This document shows, piece by piece, positions 42,425-51,641 of a stretch of DNA of 64,000 bases. Position 1 is the stretch's first letter. Every line of letters starts with the position of its first letter. Under the pieces are notes generated by a model. That model was not told the DNA's origin and did no database searches. It saw nothing but the letters and a program-made list of their open reading frames with translations. The DNA comes from DATDAH01 sp963725155 (GTDB lineage Bacteria; Actinomycetota; Acidimicrobiia; Acidimicrobiales; DATDAH01), in the NCBI GenBank assembly GCA_963725155.1, contig CAVRXU010000008.1, forward strand, positions 1,054,001-1,118,000, written 5' to 3'. A program made the translations under genes and the position numbers.

Positions 42425-43251
42425 GCCAGCGCCTCACCCCCGAGGTCGAGGGCGGCGTTCAGGTTCCCCGAGCGCAGGCCGTCGAGGTCGAGGGTGACGT
42501 AGCGGTAGCCGGCCGCCTTGACCGCCGCCACCACATCGGGGCGGAGGGCCAGCACGACGTCGAGAGCGGCAACCGGGACCTCCAAGCGGGCCAGGTCGTC
42601 GTAGTGGCGGACCCGCAGGTCGCCCAGGCCGAGGGCCCGCAGGCCGGCCTCCGCCCGTTCGACCTGCCCGAGGACGCCCACCGAGACCTCGGTGCCATAG
42701 GGCACGCGGGAGGCCAGGCAGGGGGCGGCGGGCTTGTCCCACACGGCCAGGCCCAGGTCCCGGGCCGCCGTGCGGACCTCGTCCTTGCGGAGACCGGCCT
42801 CGACCAGCGGGAAGCGGGCGCCCCGGCGACGGGCCGCCTCCTGGCCCGGTCGGTGGTCGCCCAGGTCGTCCACATTGACCCCGAGCAGGACGGTGGCGTC
42901 GACCTCGTCGGCCAGCGGGCTGAGGGCGTCCATCAGGGCGTCCTTGCACCAGAAGCAGCGATCGCCGTCGTTGGTCCGGTATGCCGCCCGGGTCATCTCG
43001 TCGGTGTGGACCTCCTGCCAGCGCAACCCCCAGTCGGCGGCCAGGTCCCGGCACGCCATCCGCTCCGCCGCGGCGAGGGAGGGGGAGACCGCGGTGGCAC
43101 ACAGGACCCGATCGAACCCCAGGGTCTCGGTGGCGACGTAGGCCAGCAGGGAGGAGTCGACACCCCCGCTGAAGGCGACCACCGCCCGGGCGTGGTCGCC
43201 CAGCGCCCGGCGCAGGCGGTCGACGGTGGCCGTCGCTCCCCCCTCAGCCAT
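42421..43251 (-). CDS. larE: LarE-type sacrificial sulfur transferase
   Basis: A 276-residue PP-loop enzyme (SGGVDSS at 28-34). LarE adds sulfur to the pyridine-dicarboxylate precursor of the nickel-pincer cofactor. Cysteines C99 and C102 (RCFWCK) and C178 (PCLASRVPYG) form the set expected for the iron-sulfur type, which can work catalytically rather than giving up its own sulfur. ATG 43251 overlaps the AlaX end by 8 bases. LarB, LarC and lactate racemase are not in the window, so the user of the cofactor is unknown. Confidence 0.83.
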   Translation of the reverse strand: MAEGGATATVDRLRRALGDHARAVVAFSGGVDSSLLAYVATETLGFDRVLCATAVSPSLAAAERMACRDLAADWGLRWQEVHTDEMTRAAYRTNDGDRCFWCKDALMDALSPLADEVDATVLLGVNVDDLGDHRPGQEAARRRGARFPLVEAGLRKDEVRTAARDLGLAVWDKPAAPCLASRVPYGTEVSVGVLGQVERAEAGLRALGLGDLRVRHYDDLARLEVPVAALDVVLALRPDVVAAVKAAGYRYVTLDLDGLRSGNLNAALDLGGEALA

Positions 43252-43960
43252 CGAGGACCTCCAGGCGGATGCGCTTGTTGGCCTTGCCCTTGGACTCGGT
43301 CTTGACCACCCGGATCCCCCCGACCTCACCCGTCGAGGCCACGTGCGTCCCGCCGTCGGCCTGCTTGTCCAGGCCCACGATGTCCACCACCCGGATCTCG
43401 GTGACCGACTCGGGGATCATGTTCACCTTCGTCCGGATGAGGTCCTCGTCGGTGATGGCGGCGTCCCGGGGCAGGAAGGCCACCTCGATCGGCCGGTCGG
43501 CGGCGATCTCGGCGTTGACCAGTTCCTCGACGCGGCTCCCGAAGCCCTCCGGCAGGGGGTCGAACTCGAAGTCCATGCGGGCGGCGAGGGGGCTCATGTT
43601 GCCGCCGGTGACCGCCGTGCCCCACTCGTTCCAGATGACCCCGCAGAGGATGTGCAGGGCGGTGTGGGTCCGCATCAGGCCATGGCGCCGCTCCCAGTCG
43701 ACCTCGCCGGCCACCACCGTGCCGACGGCCGGCACCGGCCCGTCGAGCGCGTGCCACGCGTCCGGGCCCTGCTTGGTCACCTCGGTCACGGCCGCGTCGC
43801 CCCCCGGCCATGACAGGGTGCCGGTGTCGTGCGGCTGGCCACCACCGGTGGGGTAGAACGCGGTCCGATCGAGACGGACACCGCTTCGGTCGACCTCGGC
43901 CACCGTGCCGTCGAAGGCCCGGAGGTACGCATCCCTCAGGTACAGCAGTTCGGTGGTCAC
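43244..43960 (-). CDS. Alanyl-tRNA editing protein (AlaX)
   Basis: A 238-residue stand-alone editing domain that hydrolyses mischarged Ser- or Gly-tRNA-Ala. FYPTGGGQPHDTG opens the domain, RTHTALHIL gives the HxxxH zinc motif, and GGTHVAS supplies the third histidine. The cysteine that usually precedes the GGTHV motif is Asp here (QADGGTHV), so zinc may be held by three protein ligands. GTG 43960 begins the run with larE and the LmeA-like gene. Confidence 0.87.
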   Translation of the reverse strand: MTTELLYLRDAYLRAFDGTVAEVDRSGVRLDRTAFYPTGGGQPHDTGTLSWPGGDAAVTEVTKQGPDAWHALDGPVPAVGTVVAGEVDWERRHGLMRTHTALHILCGVIWNEWGTAVTGGNMSPLAARMDFEFDPLPEGFGSRVEELVNAEIAADRPIEVAFLPRDAAITDEDLIRTKVNMIPESVTEIRVVDIVGLDKQADGGTHVASTGEVGGIRVVKTESKGKANKRIRLEVLDG

Positions 43961-44055
43961 CCTGGCCCGACCTCCTCGTGTCCGCAGGATTGTGCCTCTG
44001 TTACAGGTCTGTCGCGCTATGACACGGCGGTGAAGCGTGGCCTATGCTCCCCCTC

Positions 44056-44077
44056 GCCGTGGCGATGACGCCACGGC
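44056..44077 (+). other. Hairpin in the livJ leader
   Basis: GCCGTGGCG (44056-44064) and CGCCACGGC (44069-44077) form a perfect 9-bp stem with loop ATGA, 24 bases before the livJ start and just upstream of its strong AGGGGAGA ribosome site. It may affect mRNA stability or translation; no ligand-binding structure is evident. Confidence 0.45.
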
Positions 44078-44101
44078 AAGCTGCTTTCCGAGGGGAGAGA
44101 A

Positions 44102-45421
44102 ATGCGATTCAACGGACGTCTGTGGCGTCTGCTGGCCCTGTTCTTCGGTTTCACCATGATCGTCGCCGCCTGCGGTGACGACAGTGGGGGCGATGACTCA
44201 GCCAGTTCCGACACGACTGAAGCCAGTTCCGACACAACGGCACCCGATGGTGGTGGTACCGCCGACGGGGTCCTGAAGGTCGGGACGATCCTGCCCGAGA
44301 CGGGCGACCTTGCGTTCCTCGGGCCACCCGAGTTCGCGGGGGCCCAGTTGGCCATCAACGAGATCAACGACGCGGGTGGCGTGCTCGGCGCAGATGTGGA
44401 GTACTCGCCGGGCGACTCCGGTGACACCAACACCGACATCGCCAACCAGACGACCGACCGGCTCCTCTCCGAGGGTGTCGACGTGATCGTCGGCGCGGCC
44501 TCGTCGGGCGTGTCGTTCACGGTCATCGACAAGATCACCGGCGCGAACGTCATCCAGTTCTCGCCGGCGAACACGTCGCCTGACTTCACGGACTACGACG
44601 ACAACGGGCTGTACTTCCGTACCGCCCCGTCCGACGTGCTCCAGGGCCGGGTCCTCTCGGACCTGATCGTCGCCGACGGCAACGCCACGGTCGGGATCAT
44701 GGCTCGCCAGGATCCCTACGGTGAGGGCCTGTTGCAGTACACGGCAGAGCCCCTGGCCGAGGCCGGTGCCGAAGTCACCAACGACGGCGGGATCGTCTAT
44801 GACCCCGCGGCCGAGAACTTCGACGCCGAGGTGGGCGAGATCGTCGCCGCCGACCCTGACGCCTTCGTCATGATCGGATTCGAGGAGTCCGCGCAGATCC
44901 TGACCTCGCTGTTCGAGGCGGGCTACACGCAGGGCGACAAGAACATCTACCTGGTCGACGGCAACGTCGGTAACGCGCTCGGCGAGAACTTCGCCGACAA
45001 CCCGGGGATCCTGGAAGGCGTGCGGGGCACCCTGCCGTCGGCCGAGCTCTCCGAGGACCTGCGTGGCCGCCTCCTCGAGGTGGACCCGGACCTGGAGGAC
45101 TTCTCCTACGGGCCCGAGACCTACGACGCCGTGGTCATCACCGCTCTGGCCGCTGAGGTGGCCGGGACCGACGATCCGGTCGCCATCGCGGCCGAGATCA
45201 ACGGGGTGACCCGCGACGGCACCACGTGCACCACCTTCGAGGAGTGCCGTGATCTCGTGGCGGACGGTGAGGACATCGACTACGACGGTGCGGGTGGTCC
45301 CTACACCTTCGGCGATGCCGGTGAGCCCACGGAGGCGAGCTTCGCGATCCTCCAGTACGGCCCCGACAACTCGATCGATGACAGCCTGACCGAGTACCAG
45401 TTCGCGGCAATCGAGGAATAG
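44102..45421 (+). CDS. livJ: Branched-chain amino acid-type substrate-binding lipoprotein
   Basis: A 439-residue periplasmic-binding-fold protein of the Leu/Ile/Val class. The lipobox is IVAACG, followed by a Ser/Thr/Asp linker; the domain starts at LKVGTILPETGDLAFLGPP. DVIVGAASSGVSFTV and PYGEGLL are typical ligand-site segments. It would deliver substrate to LivHM. The matching permease and ATPase genes lie 4.3 kb away on the opposite strand, with a catabolic operon between. Actual substrate may not be Leu/Ile/Val. It has its own terminator at 45451. Confidence 0.88.
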   Translation: MRFNGRLWRLLALFFGFTMIVAACGDDSGGDDSASSDTTEASSDTTAPDGGGTADGVLKVGTILPETGDLAFLGPPEFAGAQLAINEINDAGGVLGADVEYSPGDSGDTNTDIANQTTDRLLSEGVDVIVGAASSGVSFTVIDKITGANVIQFSPANTSPDFTDYDDNGLYFRTAPSDVLQGRVLSDLIVADGNATVGIMARQDPYGEGLLQYTAEPLAEAGAEVTNDGGIVYDPAAENFDAEVGEIVAADPDAFVMIGFEESAQILTSLFEAGYTQGDKNIYLVDGNVGNALGENFADNPGILEGVRGTLPSAELSEDLRGRLLEVDPDLEDFSYGPETYDAVVITALAAEVAGTDDPVAIAAEINGVTRDGTTCTTFEECRDLVADGEDIDYDGAGGPYTFGDAGEPTEASFAILQYGPDNSIDDSLTEYQFAAIEE

Positions 45422-45450
45422 ACCCCTCGGTACAACCGGACAACAGCGTG

Positions 45451-45476
45451 CGAGCCGCCCCGAGAGGGGCGGCTCG
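45451..45476 (+). terminator. Terminator after livJ
   Basis: CGAGCCGCCCC (45451-45461) and GGGGCGGCTCG (45466-45476) make a perfect 11-bp stem with loop GAGA, 29 bases after the livJ stop. There is only a short T-run, as elsewhere in this genome. Confidence 0.8.
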
Positions 45477-45497
45477 TTCGCGTGGTAGACGAGGGCG

Positions 45498-47037
45498 GTG
45501 ACCACGATCGACCTGCAGCACACGACCGAGGACCTGGCCCGCTCAGCCCAAGGCGCCCTGGAGCGGTGCGGGGTGGATCTGGCGATCGGCGACGGACCGA
45601 CGGTCATGGCCCGGACGCCGGTCACCGGCGAGGACCTCTTCGCCGTCCCAGCCGTCGACGGGGAAGGCATGGAGGTCGCCATCGGTCGGGCCCACGCGGC
45701 CTTCCTCGAGTGGCGGACCGTGCCCGCTCCCGTGCGGGGCGCGTTGGTGAAGCGCTACGGGGTCCTGTTGGACGAGCACCAGCAGGACCTGGCCGACCTG
45801 GTGGCCGTCGAGGTGGGCAAGATCGGGCCCGAGGCCCGGGGTGAGGTCCAGGAGATGGTCGACATCTGCGACTTCGCCGTCGGCCTGTCCCGCCAGCTCG
45901 ACGGTCGCACCATGCCCTCCGAGCGGCCGGGCCACCGCCTGATGGAGACCTGGCATCCGCTGGGGGTGGTCGCCGTCATCAGCGCCTTCAACTTCCCGGT
46001 CGCCGTCTGGTCGTGGAATGTGGCCCTGGCCCTCGTCTGCGGTGACACCGTGGTCTGGAAGCCGTCGGAGTCCACGCCGCTGACCGCCATGGCCTGTTCC
46101 GCCCTCCTGGACCGGGCGGCCGCCGACGTCGGCGCCCCCGCCGACCTGAACGTGCTCGCCGTGGCCGGTCCCGACGACGCCGCCCCCCTGCTCGATGACC
46201 CCCGGGTGGCCCTGGTCAGTGCCACCGGCTCGGAACGCATGGGGGCCCTCGTCGCCCCCCGCGTGGCGGCCCGCTTCGGCCGCTGCCTGCTCGAGCTCGG
46301 CGGCAACAACGCCGCCGTGGTGACCCCCTCGGCCGACCTCGACCTGGCCGTGCGGGGCATCGTCTTCGCCGCCGCCGGCACCGCCGGCCAGCGCTGCACC
46401 ACCCTGCGCCGGGTCATCGCCCATGAGTCGCTGGTCGACGACCTGGTCGACCGGTTGGCTGCGGTCTTCGGGCGGCTCCCGGTCGGGGACCCCTTCGCCG
46501 ACGGGACACTGGTCGGCCCGCTGATCGCCCCATCGGGCCGCCGACGCCATGCGGGCCGCCCTCGACCAGGTGGTGGCCGAGGGGGGCGAGGTCGTGGCCG
46601 GCGGGGAGCGGTTGGCGGCCGACGGGGCCCCCGACGCCGTCTACGTCCGGCCCGCCCTGGTGCGGATGCCAGCCCAGACCGACGTGGTCCGACGCGAGAC
46701 GTTCGCCCCCGTCCTCTACGTCCTCACGTACCGGACGCTGGAGGAGGCGGTGGCCCTCCACAACGACGTCCCCCAGGGCCTGTCCTCGTCCATCTTCACC
46801 ACCGACCAGCGAGAGGCCGAGCGGTTCCTGGCCGCCGACGGCTCCGACTGCGGCATCGTCAACGTCAACATCGGGACCTCCGGCGCCGAGATCGGTGGCG
46901 CCTTCGGCGGCGAGAAGAGCACCGGCGGCGGACGGGAGTCGGGCTCGGACGCCTGGCGGGGCTACATGCGCCGGGCCACCAACACGGTCAACTACTCCGA
47001 CGAGCTGCCCCTGGCCCAGGGGGTCACCTTCACGTGA
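45498..47037 (+). CDS. Aldehyde dehydrogenase, family 7 (one frame break)
   Basis: A full ALDH7/antiquitin-type enzyme, about 512 residues. Segments include GVVAVISAFNFPVAVWSWN, LELGGNNAAVV (general-base Glu) and GTAGQRCTTLRR (catalytic Cys). The family oxidises alpha-aminoadipic semialdehyde (open piperideine-6-carboxylate) in lysine breakdown. The frame breaks near 46535, where removing one G of a GGG run restores it; the C-terminal part then runs to TGA 47037. It opens a three-gene operon with an amino-acid oxidase and a decarboxylase. Confidence 0.85.
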
Positions 47038-48209
47038 GGGCCACCGCCCCTCCCGCCTCCGCCGAGGTCGTGATCGTCGGCGGTGGGGTGATGGGCGTCT
47101 CGGTGGCCTTCCACCTGGCCGAAGCGGGGGTGCGTGACGTGCTCCTCCTGGAACGGGACGCGCTGGGCGCCGGTTCCACCGCCAAGGCGGCGGGCGGCGT
47201 CCGGGCCCAGTTCTCCGACGCCGTCAACATCGCCCTCGGGGCGCGGGGGCTGGAGGCCTTCGAGGGCTTCGCCGAACGGCCCGGTGGGGCCATCGACCTG
47301 GACCAGGTGGGCTACCTGTTCTGCCTCAGCACCGCCAAGGACCTGGCCGCCTTCGAGGCCGCCGTGGCCCTCCAGAACTCGATGGGCGTGGCCACCCGCC
47401 TGCTGGCCCCGGCCGAGGCCGTCGCCCTGGCCCCGGTGCTGCACACCGACGACCTCCTGGCCGCGGCCTTCCACGCCCGGGACGGCATCTGCTCGCCCGA
47501 CGGGGTGGTCCAGGGCTACGCCGCGGCGGCCCGGCGCCTCGGCGCCACCCTCCTGACCGGGGTCGAGGCCATGGCCATCGAGGCCGACGCCTCCGGGGTC
47601 GCGGCGGTGGTGACCGACGCCGGTCGGGTCACGACGGGCTCGGTGGTCTGCGTGGCCGGGGCCTGGTCCGAGGCGCTGGCCGCCACGGCCGGGGTCCACC
47701 TGCCCGTCACCCCGCTCCGCCGCCAGATCGTGGTCACCGAGGCGTTGGACGCGCGACGGCAGGCCTTGGCGCCCCGCAGCACGCCGATGACCATCGACGC
47801 CGCCTCCACCTTCTACTTCCACCGCGAGGGGCCGGGCATGCTGATGGGCCTCTCCTACGAGGACGAGGTGCCCGGCTTCGACCTCTCGACCGATGACGCC
47901 TGGCTCCCCACGCTGCTCGCGGCCATCGAGGCCCGGGCCCCTGCGCTGGCTGACCTGGGCGTCGCGCACCGGTGGGCCGGGCTGTACGAGGTCTCCCCCG
48001 ACCAGAACGGGCTCATCGGCGCGGCGCGCGACCGGCCCGGGTTCTTCTACGCCACGGGGTTCTCCGGCCACGGGTTCCTCCAAGGGCCGGCGGTGGGCGA
48101 GGTCATCCGGGACCTCTGGCTGGGGCGGGAACCGTTCGTGGACGTCAGCCCGCTCTCCGCCGAACGCTTCGCCATCGGCGCCGTCCGTCCGGAGCACCAC
48201 ATTGTCTGA
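47034..48209 (+). CDS. FAD-dependent amino-acid oxidase (DAO family)
   Basis: A 391-residue flavoenzyme. The FAD loop is VIVGGGVMGVSVAFHLAEAG, and the C-terminal GLYEVSPDQNGLIG and FSGHGFLQGPAVGE match sarcosine/glycine/pipecolate-type oxidases. GTG 47034 overlaps the ALDH stop by four bases. With an ALDH7 partner, L-pipecolate oxidation to piperideine-6-carboxylate is attractive, since ALDH7 would use that product; this is inference. Other secondary amines remain possible. Confidence 0.83.
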   Translation: MRATAPPASAEVVIVGGGVMGVSVAFHLAEAGVRDVLLLERDALGAGSTAKAAGGVRAQFSDAVNIALGARGLEAFEGFAERPGGAIDLDQVGYLFCLSTAKDLAAFEAAVALQNSMGVATRLLAPAEAVALAPVLHTDDLLAAAFHARDGICSPDGVVQGYAAAARRLGATLLTGVEAMAIEADASGVAAVVTDAGRVTTGSVVCVAGAWSEALAATAGVHLPVTPLRRQIVVTEALDARRQALAPRSTPMTIDAASTFYFHREGPGMLMGLSYEDEVPGFDLSTDDAWLPTLLAAIEARAPALADLGVAHRWAGLYEVSPDQNGLIGAARDRPGFFYATGFSGHGFLQGPAVGEVIRDLWLGREPFVDVSPLSAERFAIGAVRPEHHIV

Positions 48210-49578
48210 CGCCGATCCCGACCCGCTCGGCGTCGACCCCGAGGAGATGCGGCGGCTCGGCTACTGGGTCGTGGACCAGGTGGTCGACCACATGAGCGGG
48301 ATCGGCGACGGCCCCGCGCTGCGCACCGGCACCCCGGACCACCTCCTGGCCCTCTTGGGTGGACCCGTCCCCACCGGCCCGGGTGATCCGCAGGCCGCGA
48401 TGGCGACGCTGGTCGAGGTGGCCCTGGCCACCATGCAGCACACCGATCACCCCCGCTTCTTCACCCGCGTCCCCGGCCCGTCGTCGTACCCCGCCGTGCT
48501 CGGCGAGTGGCTGGGCACCGGGTTCCAGGCGATCGCCGCGTCGTGGGGCGGCGGGGCCGGGCCCACGACCGTCGAGCTGGTCGTGCTGGACTGGTTGCGC
48601 ACGCTCCTCGGCTTCCCCGAAGGCACCGCGGGCATCCTCCTGTCCGGGGGGTCGATGGCCAACCTCACCGGCCTGATGGCCGCCCGGCACGAGATGGGCG
48701 ACGGCGTCGTGTACCTGTCCGACCAGACCCACTCATCCATCGGCCGCGGCCTGGCCGCGACGGGGTTCACCGAGACCCGGCTGCTCCCGACCGATGACCG
48801 GCTCCGACTAGGTGTCGACGCTGTCCGCCGAGCCGTCGCCGACGACCGGACCGCAGGGCACCGGCCCGCGATCGTCGTGGCCACCGCGGGGACGACCAAC
48901 ACCGGGGCCGTGGACCCCCTCCCTGAGCTGGCCGACCTCTGCGCCGGCGAGGGCCTCTGGCTCCACGTCGACGGGGCCTACGGTGCCCCCGCCGCCCTGA
49001 CCCCGTCCGGGCGCTCGGCGCTGGCCGGGCTGGAACGGGCGGACTCGGTGGTGCTGGACCCCCACAAGTGGCTCTTCCAGCCCTACGACATCGGGGTGCT
49101 CCTGGTCCGACGGCCGGGCGCCCTGGAGCACGCCTTCACCATGAACCCGGAGTACCTGGCCGACATCGTCGCCGACACCGGCGAGGTGGACCTCCGCAAC
49201 CGGTCGCTGGAGCTGAGCCGCCGGGCCCGGGCGCTCAAGCTCTGGCTGACCTTCCGGACCTACGGGAGCGAGCGCATCAGCCAGGCCATCGGGCGGGGCA
49301 TCGCCTCCGCGGAGTACGTGCAGTCACTCCTGGACGCCGACGACCGCTGGGAGATCGTCACCCCGGCCCAGCTCGGGATCATCACCTTCGCCCGGGTCGG
49401 AGCCTCCGACGGGGAGCACGTGGCGGCCGCCGCCGCGATCACCGACGACGGCTTCGCCGCGGTGTCGACCACGACCCTGCGGGGTCGGGCGGTCCTGCGC
49501 CTGTGCACGATCAACCCGCGGACCACCGAAGCCGATCTCGCCGAGACCCTCTCGCGCCTCGCCCGCCTCCTCGGCTGA
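48202..49578 (+). CDS. PLP-dependent group II amino acid decarboxylase
   Basis: A 458-residue enzyme of the aromatic-amino-acid/glutamate decarboxylase family. LSGGSMANLTGLMAAR binds the PLP phosphate, HVDGAYGAPA is the ring-stacking Asp region and DPHKWLFQPYD holds the Schiff-base lysine. The likely start is TTG 48202, overlapping the oxidase stop by 8 bases. Substrate could be lysine, diaminobutyrate or an aromatic amino acid; the motif alone does not decide. The gene ends the operon before a long convergent hairpin. Confidence 0.83.
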   Translation: MSDADPDPLGVDPEEMRRLGYWVVDQVVDHMSGIGDGPALRTGTPDHLLALLGGPVPTGPGDPQAAMATLVEVALATMQHTDHPRFFTRVPGPSSYPAVLGEWLGTGFQAIAASWGGGAGPTTVELVVLDWLRTLLGFPEGTAGILLSGGSMANLTGLMAARHEMGDGVVYLSDQTHSSIGRGLAATGFTETRLLPTDDRLRLGVDAVRRAVADDRTAGHRPAIVVATAGTTNTGAVDPLPELADLCAGEGLWLHVDGAYGAPAALTPSGRSALAGLERADSVVLDPHKWLFQPYDIGVLLVRRPGALEHAFTMNPEYLADIVADTGEVDLRNRSLELSRRARALKLWLTFRTYGSERISQAIGRGIASAEYVQSLLDADDRWEIVTPAQLGIITFARVGASDGEHVAAAAAITDDGFAAVSTTTLRGRAVLRLCTINPRTTEADLAETLSRLARLLG

Positions 49579-49683
49579 GGGGACCGACACCGACGGCAAC
49601 CACGGGGGCGTGGGGTCGGGCTGCCGGTCGTCGGGGGCACGCCGGCGCCCTCGATTCTCACCCGGTGTGACCACACCTCGTTC

Positions 49684-49727
49684 CTGGCACCTGATTCGGT
49701 CGCTATAGGGACCGAATCAGGGGCCAG
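49684..49727. terminator. Bidirectional terminator hairpin
   Basis: Eighteen bases at 49684-49701 pair with 49710-49727 with a single mismatch and an 8-base loop. It lies in the 175-base gap between the convergent decarboxylase and livF genes; I see nothing else in that gap. Confidence 0.75.
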
Positions 49728-49753
49728 AAGGGTCCGACTGGGCCGGGACGGGG

Positions 49754-50485
49754 TCAGGCCTTGGCCAGGGTGCCGAGGTAGAGCTCGATGACCTTGGGGT
49801 CGTGGAGGAGGGCGTCGCCGGAGTCGGTGTAGGCGTTCTGGCCCTGGTCGAGGACGTAGCCCCGGTCACAGACCTGCAGGCAGCGGCGGGCGTTCTGCTC
49901 GACCATGACGATCGAGACGCCGGCCTGGTTGATCTGGTCGGCCCGCTCGAAGACCTCCGTCTGCAGGACCGGGCTGAGACCGGCGGAGGGCTCGTCCAGC
50001 AGGAGGACCGACGGCTCCATCATCAGGGCCCGGCCCATGGCCAGCATCTGACGCTCACCACCCGACAGCAGCCCGGCCCGCTGGTCGGCCCGCTCGGCCA
50101 GGCGGGGGAACATGCCGTACACCCGATCCCGCTGGGCGGCGAAGGTCTTGGGGGCCTGGTAGACGCCCATCTCCAGGTTCTCGGCGATGGTCAGCCGGGA
50201 GAACACGTTGTCCCGCTGGGGGACGTAGCCGATGCCCGCCCGGACCAGCTCGTGGGCGGGCTTGCCCGTGACGTCCTCGCCCCGGAGGGTGACCGTGCCC
50301 TCCCGGACCGGGAGCAGGCCGAACAGGGCCTTGATCAGCGTGGACTTGCCCGCCCCGTTGGGGCCGATGATGCCCACCAGCTCACCCTCCCGCAGCTCGA
50401 GGTCACAGCCGTTGAGGATGTTGACCTCGGGGACGTACCCGGCCACCAGGCCGCGGACCTCCAGCAGGAACTCGGGCTCAGGCAT
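49754..50485 (-). CDS. livF: Branched-chain amino acid ABC transporter ATPase LivF
   Basis: A 243-residue ATPase with Walker A GPNGAGKST, signature LLSGGERQML and Walker B VLLLDEPSAG. VPQRDNVFSRLTIAENLEMG is the LivF-type Q-loop region. It is the last gene of the livHMGF unit and overlaps livG by 8 bases. It pairs with LivG to power uptake. Confidence 0.92.
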   Translation of the reverse strand: MPEPEFLLEVRGLVAGYVPEVNILNGCDLELREGELVGIIGPNGAGKSTLIKALFGLLPVREGTVTLRGEDVTGKPAHELVRAGIGYVPQRDNVFSRLTIAENLEMGVYQAPKTFAAQRDRVYGMFPRLAERADQRAGLLSGGERQMLAMGRALMMEPSVLLLDEPSAGLSPVLQTEVFERADQINQAGVSIVMVEQNARRCLQVCDRGYVLDQGQNAYTDSGDALLHDPKVIELYLGTLAKA

Positions 50486-51641
50486 CGGGGATCCCTTCCT
50501 CGAGGGCTTCTTCCCGCTCTTCCACGATGGCGCTCTCCTGGTGGGCGTGGGTGACCGGGCCCTCGGCCGCCGACTCGCCGTGGTCGGTCCCCAGATAGGC
50601 GTCGATGACCGCGGCGTTGCCGGTGACGTCGTCGTGGGGGCCCTCGGCGATGATCGAGCCCTCGGCCATGACCACGACCCAGTCGCTGATGTCCCGGACG
50701 ACGTCCATGTCGTGCTCGACGAAGATGACCGACATGCCCTCCTCCCGGAGGGACTTCACGTGGCCCAGCAGGGATTGGGTGAGCGCCGGGTTCACGCCGG
50801 CCATGGGCTCGTCGAGCATGACCAGGGCGGGCTCGGTCATGAGCGCCCGAGCCATCTCCAGCAGCTTGCGCTGACCCCCGGAGAGGGTGCCGGCGTACTC
50901 GTCGGTCATGTGGGCCATGCCGAAGCGGTCGAGCAGCACGAGGGCCCGTTCCCGCAGGACCTCTTCCTCGTCCCGCCAGGCCGGCCGGATGAAGGCGGAG
51001 GCGAAGTGCTCCCCCCGTTGGTCGATGCCGCCCAGCATCATGTTGTCGAGGACGGTCATCTTGGACAGGGCCTTGGTGAGCTGGAAGGTCCGGACCATGC
51101 CCCGGCTCGACAGCATGTGGGCCACCGAGCCGCCCATGTCGGCCCCGTTGAACTGCCACGTCCCGTCGTCGGGGGTGTCGAAGCCGGTCAGGAGGTTGAA
51201 CAGGGTCGTCTTGCCGGCGCCGTTGGGCCCGATGAGCCCCGTGATGAGCCCTCGCTGGATCTCCAGGTGGTCGACGTCGACCGCGGTGAGGCCGCCGAAA
51301 CGGCGGCGGACGCCGTCCACCACCAGGATGGGGTCGGGCTTGGGGACACCGGGACGGCCGTCGACGCCGGCCAGCACGGTGGCCTCGATCACCGGGCGAT
51401 TGGCCCGGGCGGCGGACAGCGCGTCGGCCATCCGGCGCTTGGGGCCGAAGATGTAGAAGGGCGCGGTCACGAAACCGAACAGGGTGAGCAGGACCAGCCA
51501 GCGGGTGCGCGACGCCCCGGCGGCCTCCCAGTCCGACGGCAACTGGGAGTAGGCATTGATGGCCGACGTGGCCCAGAGGCCGACCGCCACCGAGGCGACC
51601 ACCAGGAGGATCCCCGAGAGCACGTCAGCCATGACGGTCAC
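50478..51641 (-). CDS. livG: LivG-type ATPase with N-terminal two-helix membrane extension
   Basis: A 387-residue protein. The ATPase part begins near residue 105 (VDGVRRRFGGLTAVD) with Walker A GPNGAGKTT, signature LSGGQRKLLE and Walker B LVMLDEPMAG. Ahead of it are about 105 extra residues with two hydrophobic helices (about 7-27 and 47-66). Normal LivG is about 255 residues and soluble. GTG 51641 overlaps the livM stop by four bases, and no internal start has a better ribosome site, so the extension looks real. A C-terminal Glu-rich tail is also longer than usual. Confidence 0.85.
   Translation of the reverse strand: MTVMADVLSGILLVVASVAVGLWATSAINAYSQLPSDWEAAGASRTRWLVLLTLFGFVTAPFYIFGPKRRMADALSAARANRPVIEATVLAGVDGRPGVPKPDPILVVDGVRRRFGGLTAVDVDHLEIQRGLITGLIGPNGAGKTTLFNLLTGFDTPDDGTWQFNGADMGGSVAHMLSSRGMVRTFQLTKALSKMTVLDNMMLGGIDQRGEHFASAFIRPAWRDEEEVLRERALVLLDRFGMAHMTDEYAGTLSGGQRKLLEMARALMTEPALVMLDEPMAGVNPALTQSLLGHVKSLREEGMSVIFVEHDMDVVRDISDWVVVMAEGSIIAEGPHDDVTGNAAVIDAYLGTDHGESAAEGPVTHAHQESAIVEEREEALEEGIPDA

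Noticed and set aside
45498..48209. A 903-residue ALDH-oxidase fusion protein
   Set aside because: The fusion appears only because one extra G near 46535 throws the ALDH frame into that of the next gene. The true ALDH C-terminus is encoded in another frame up to 47037, and the oxidase has its own GTG at 47034.
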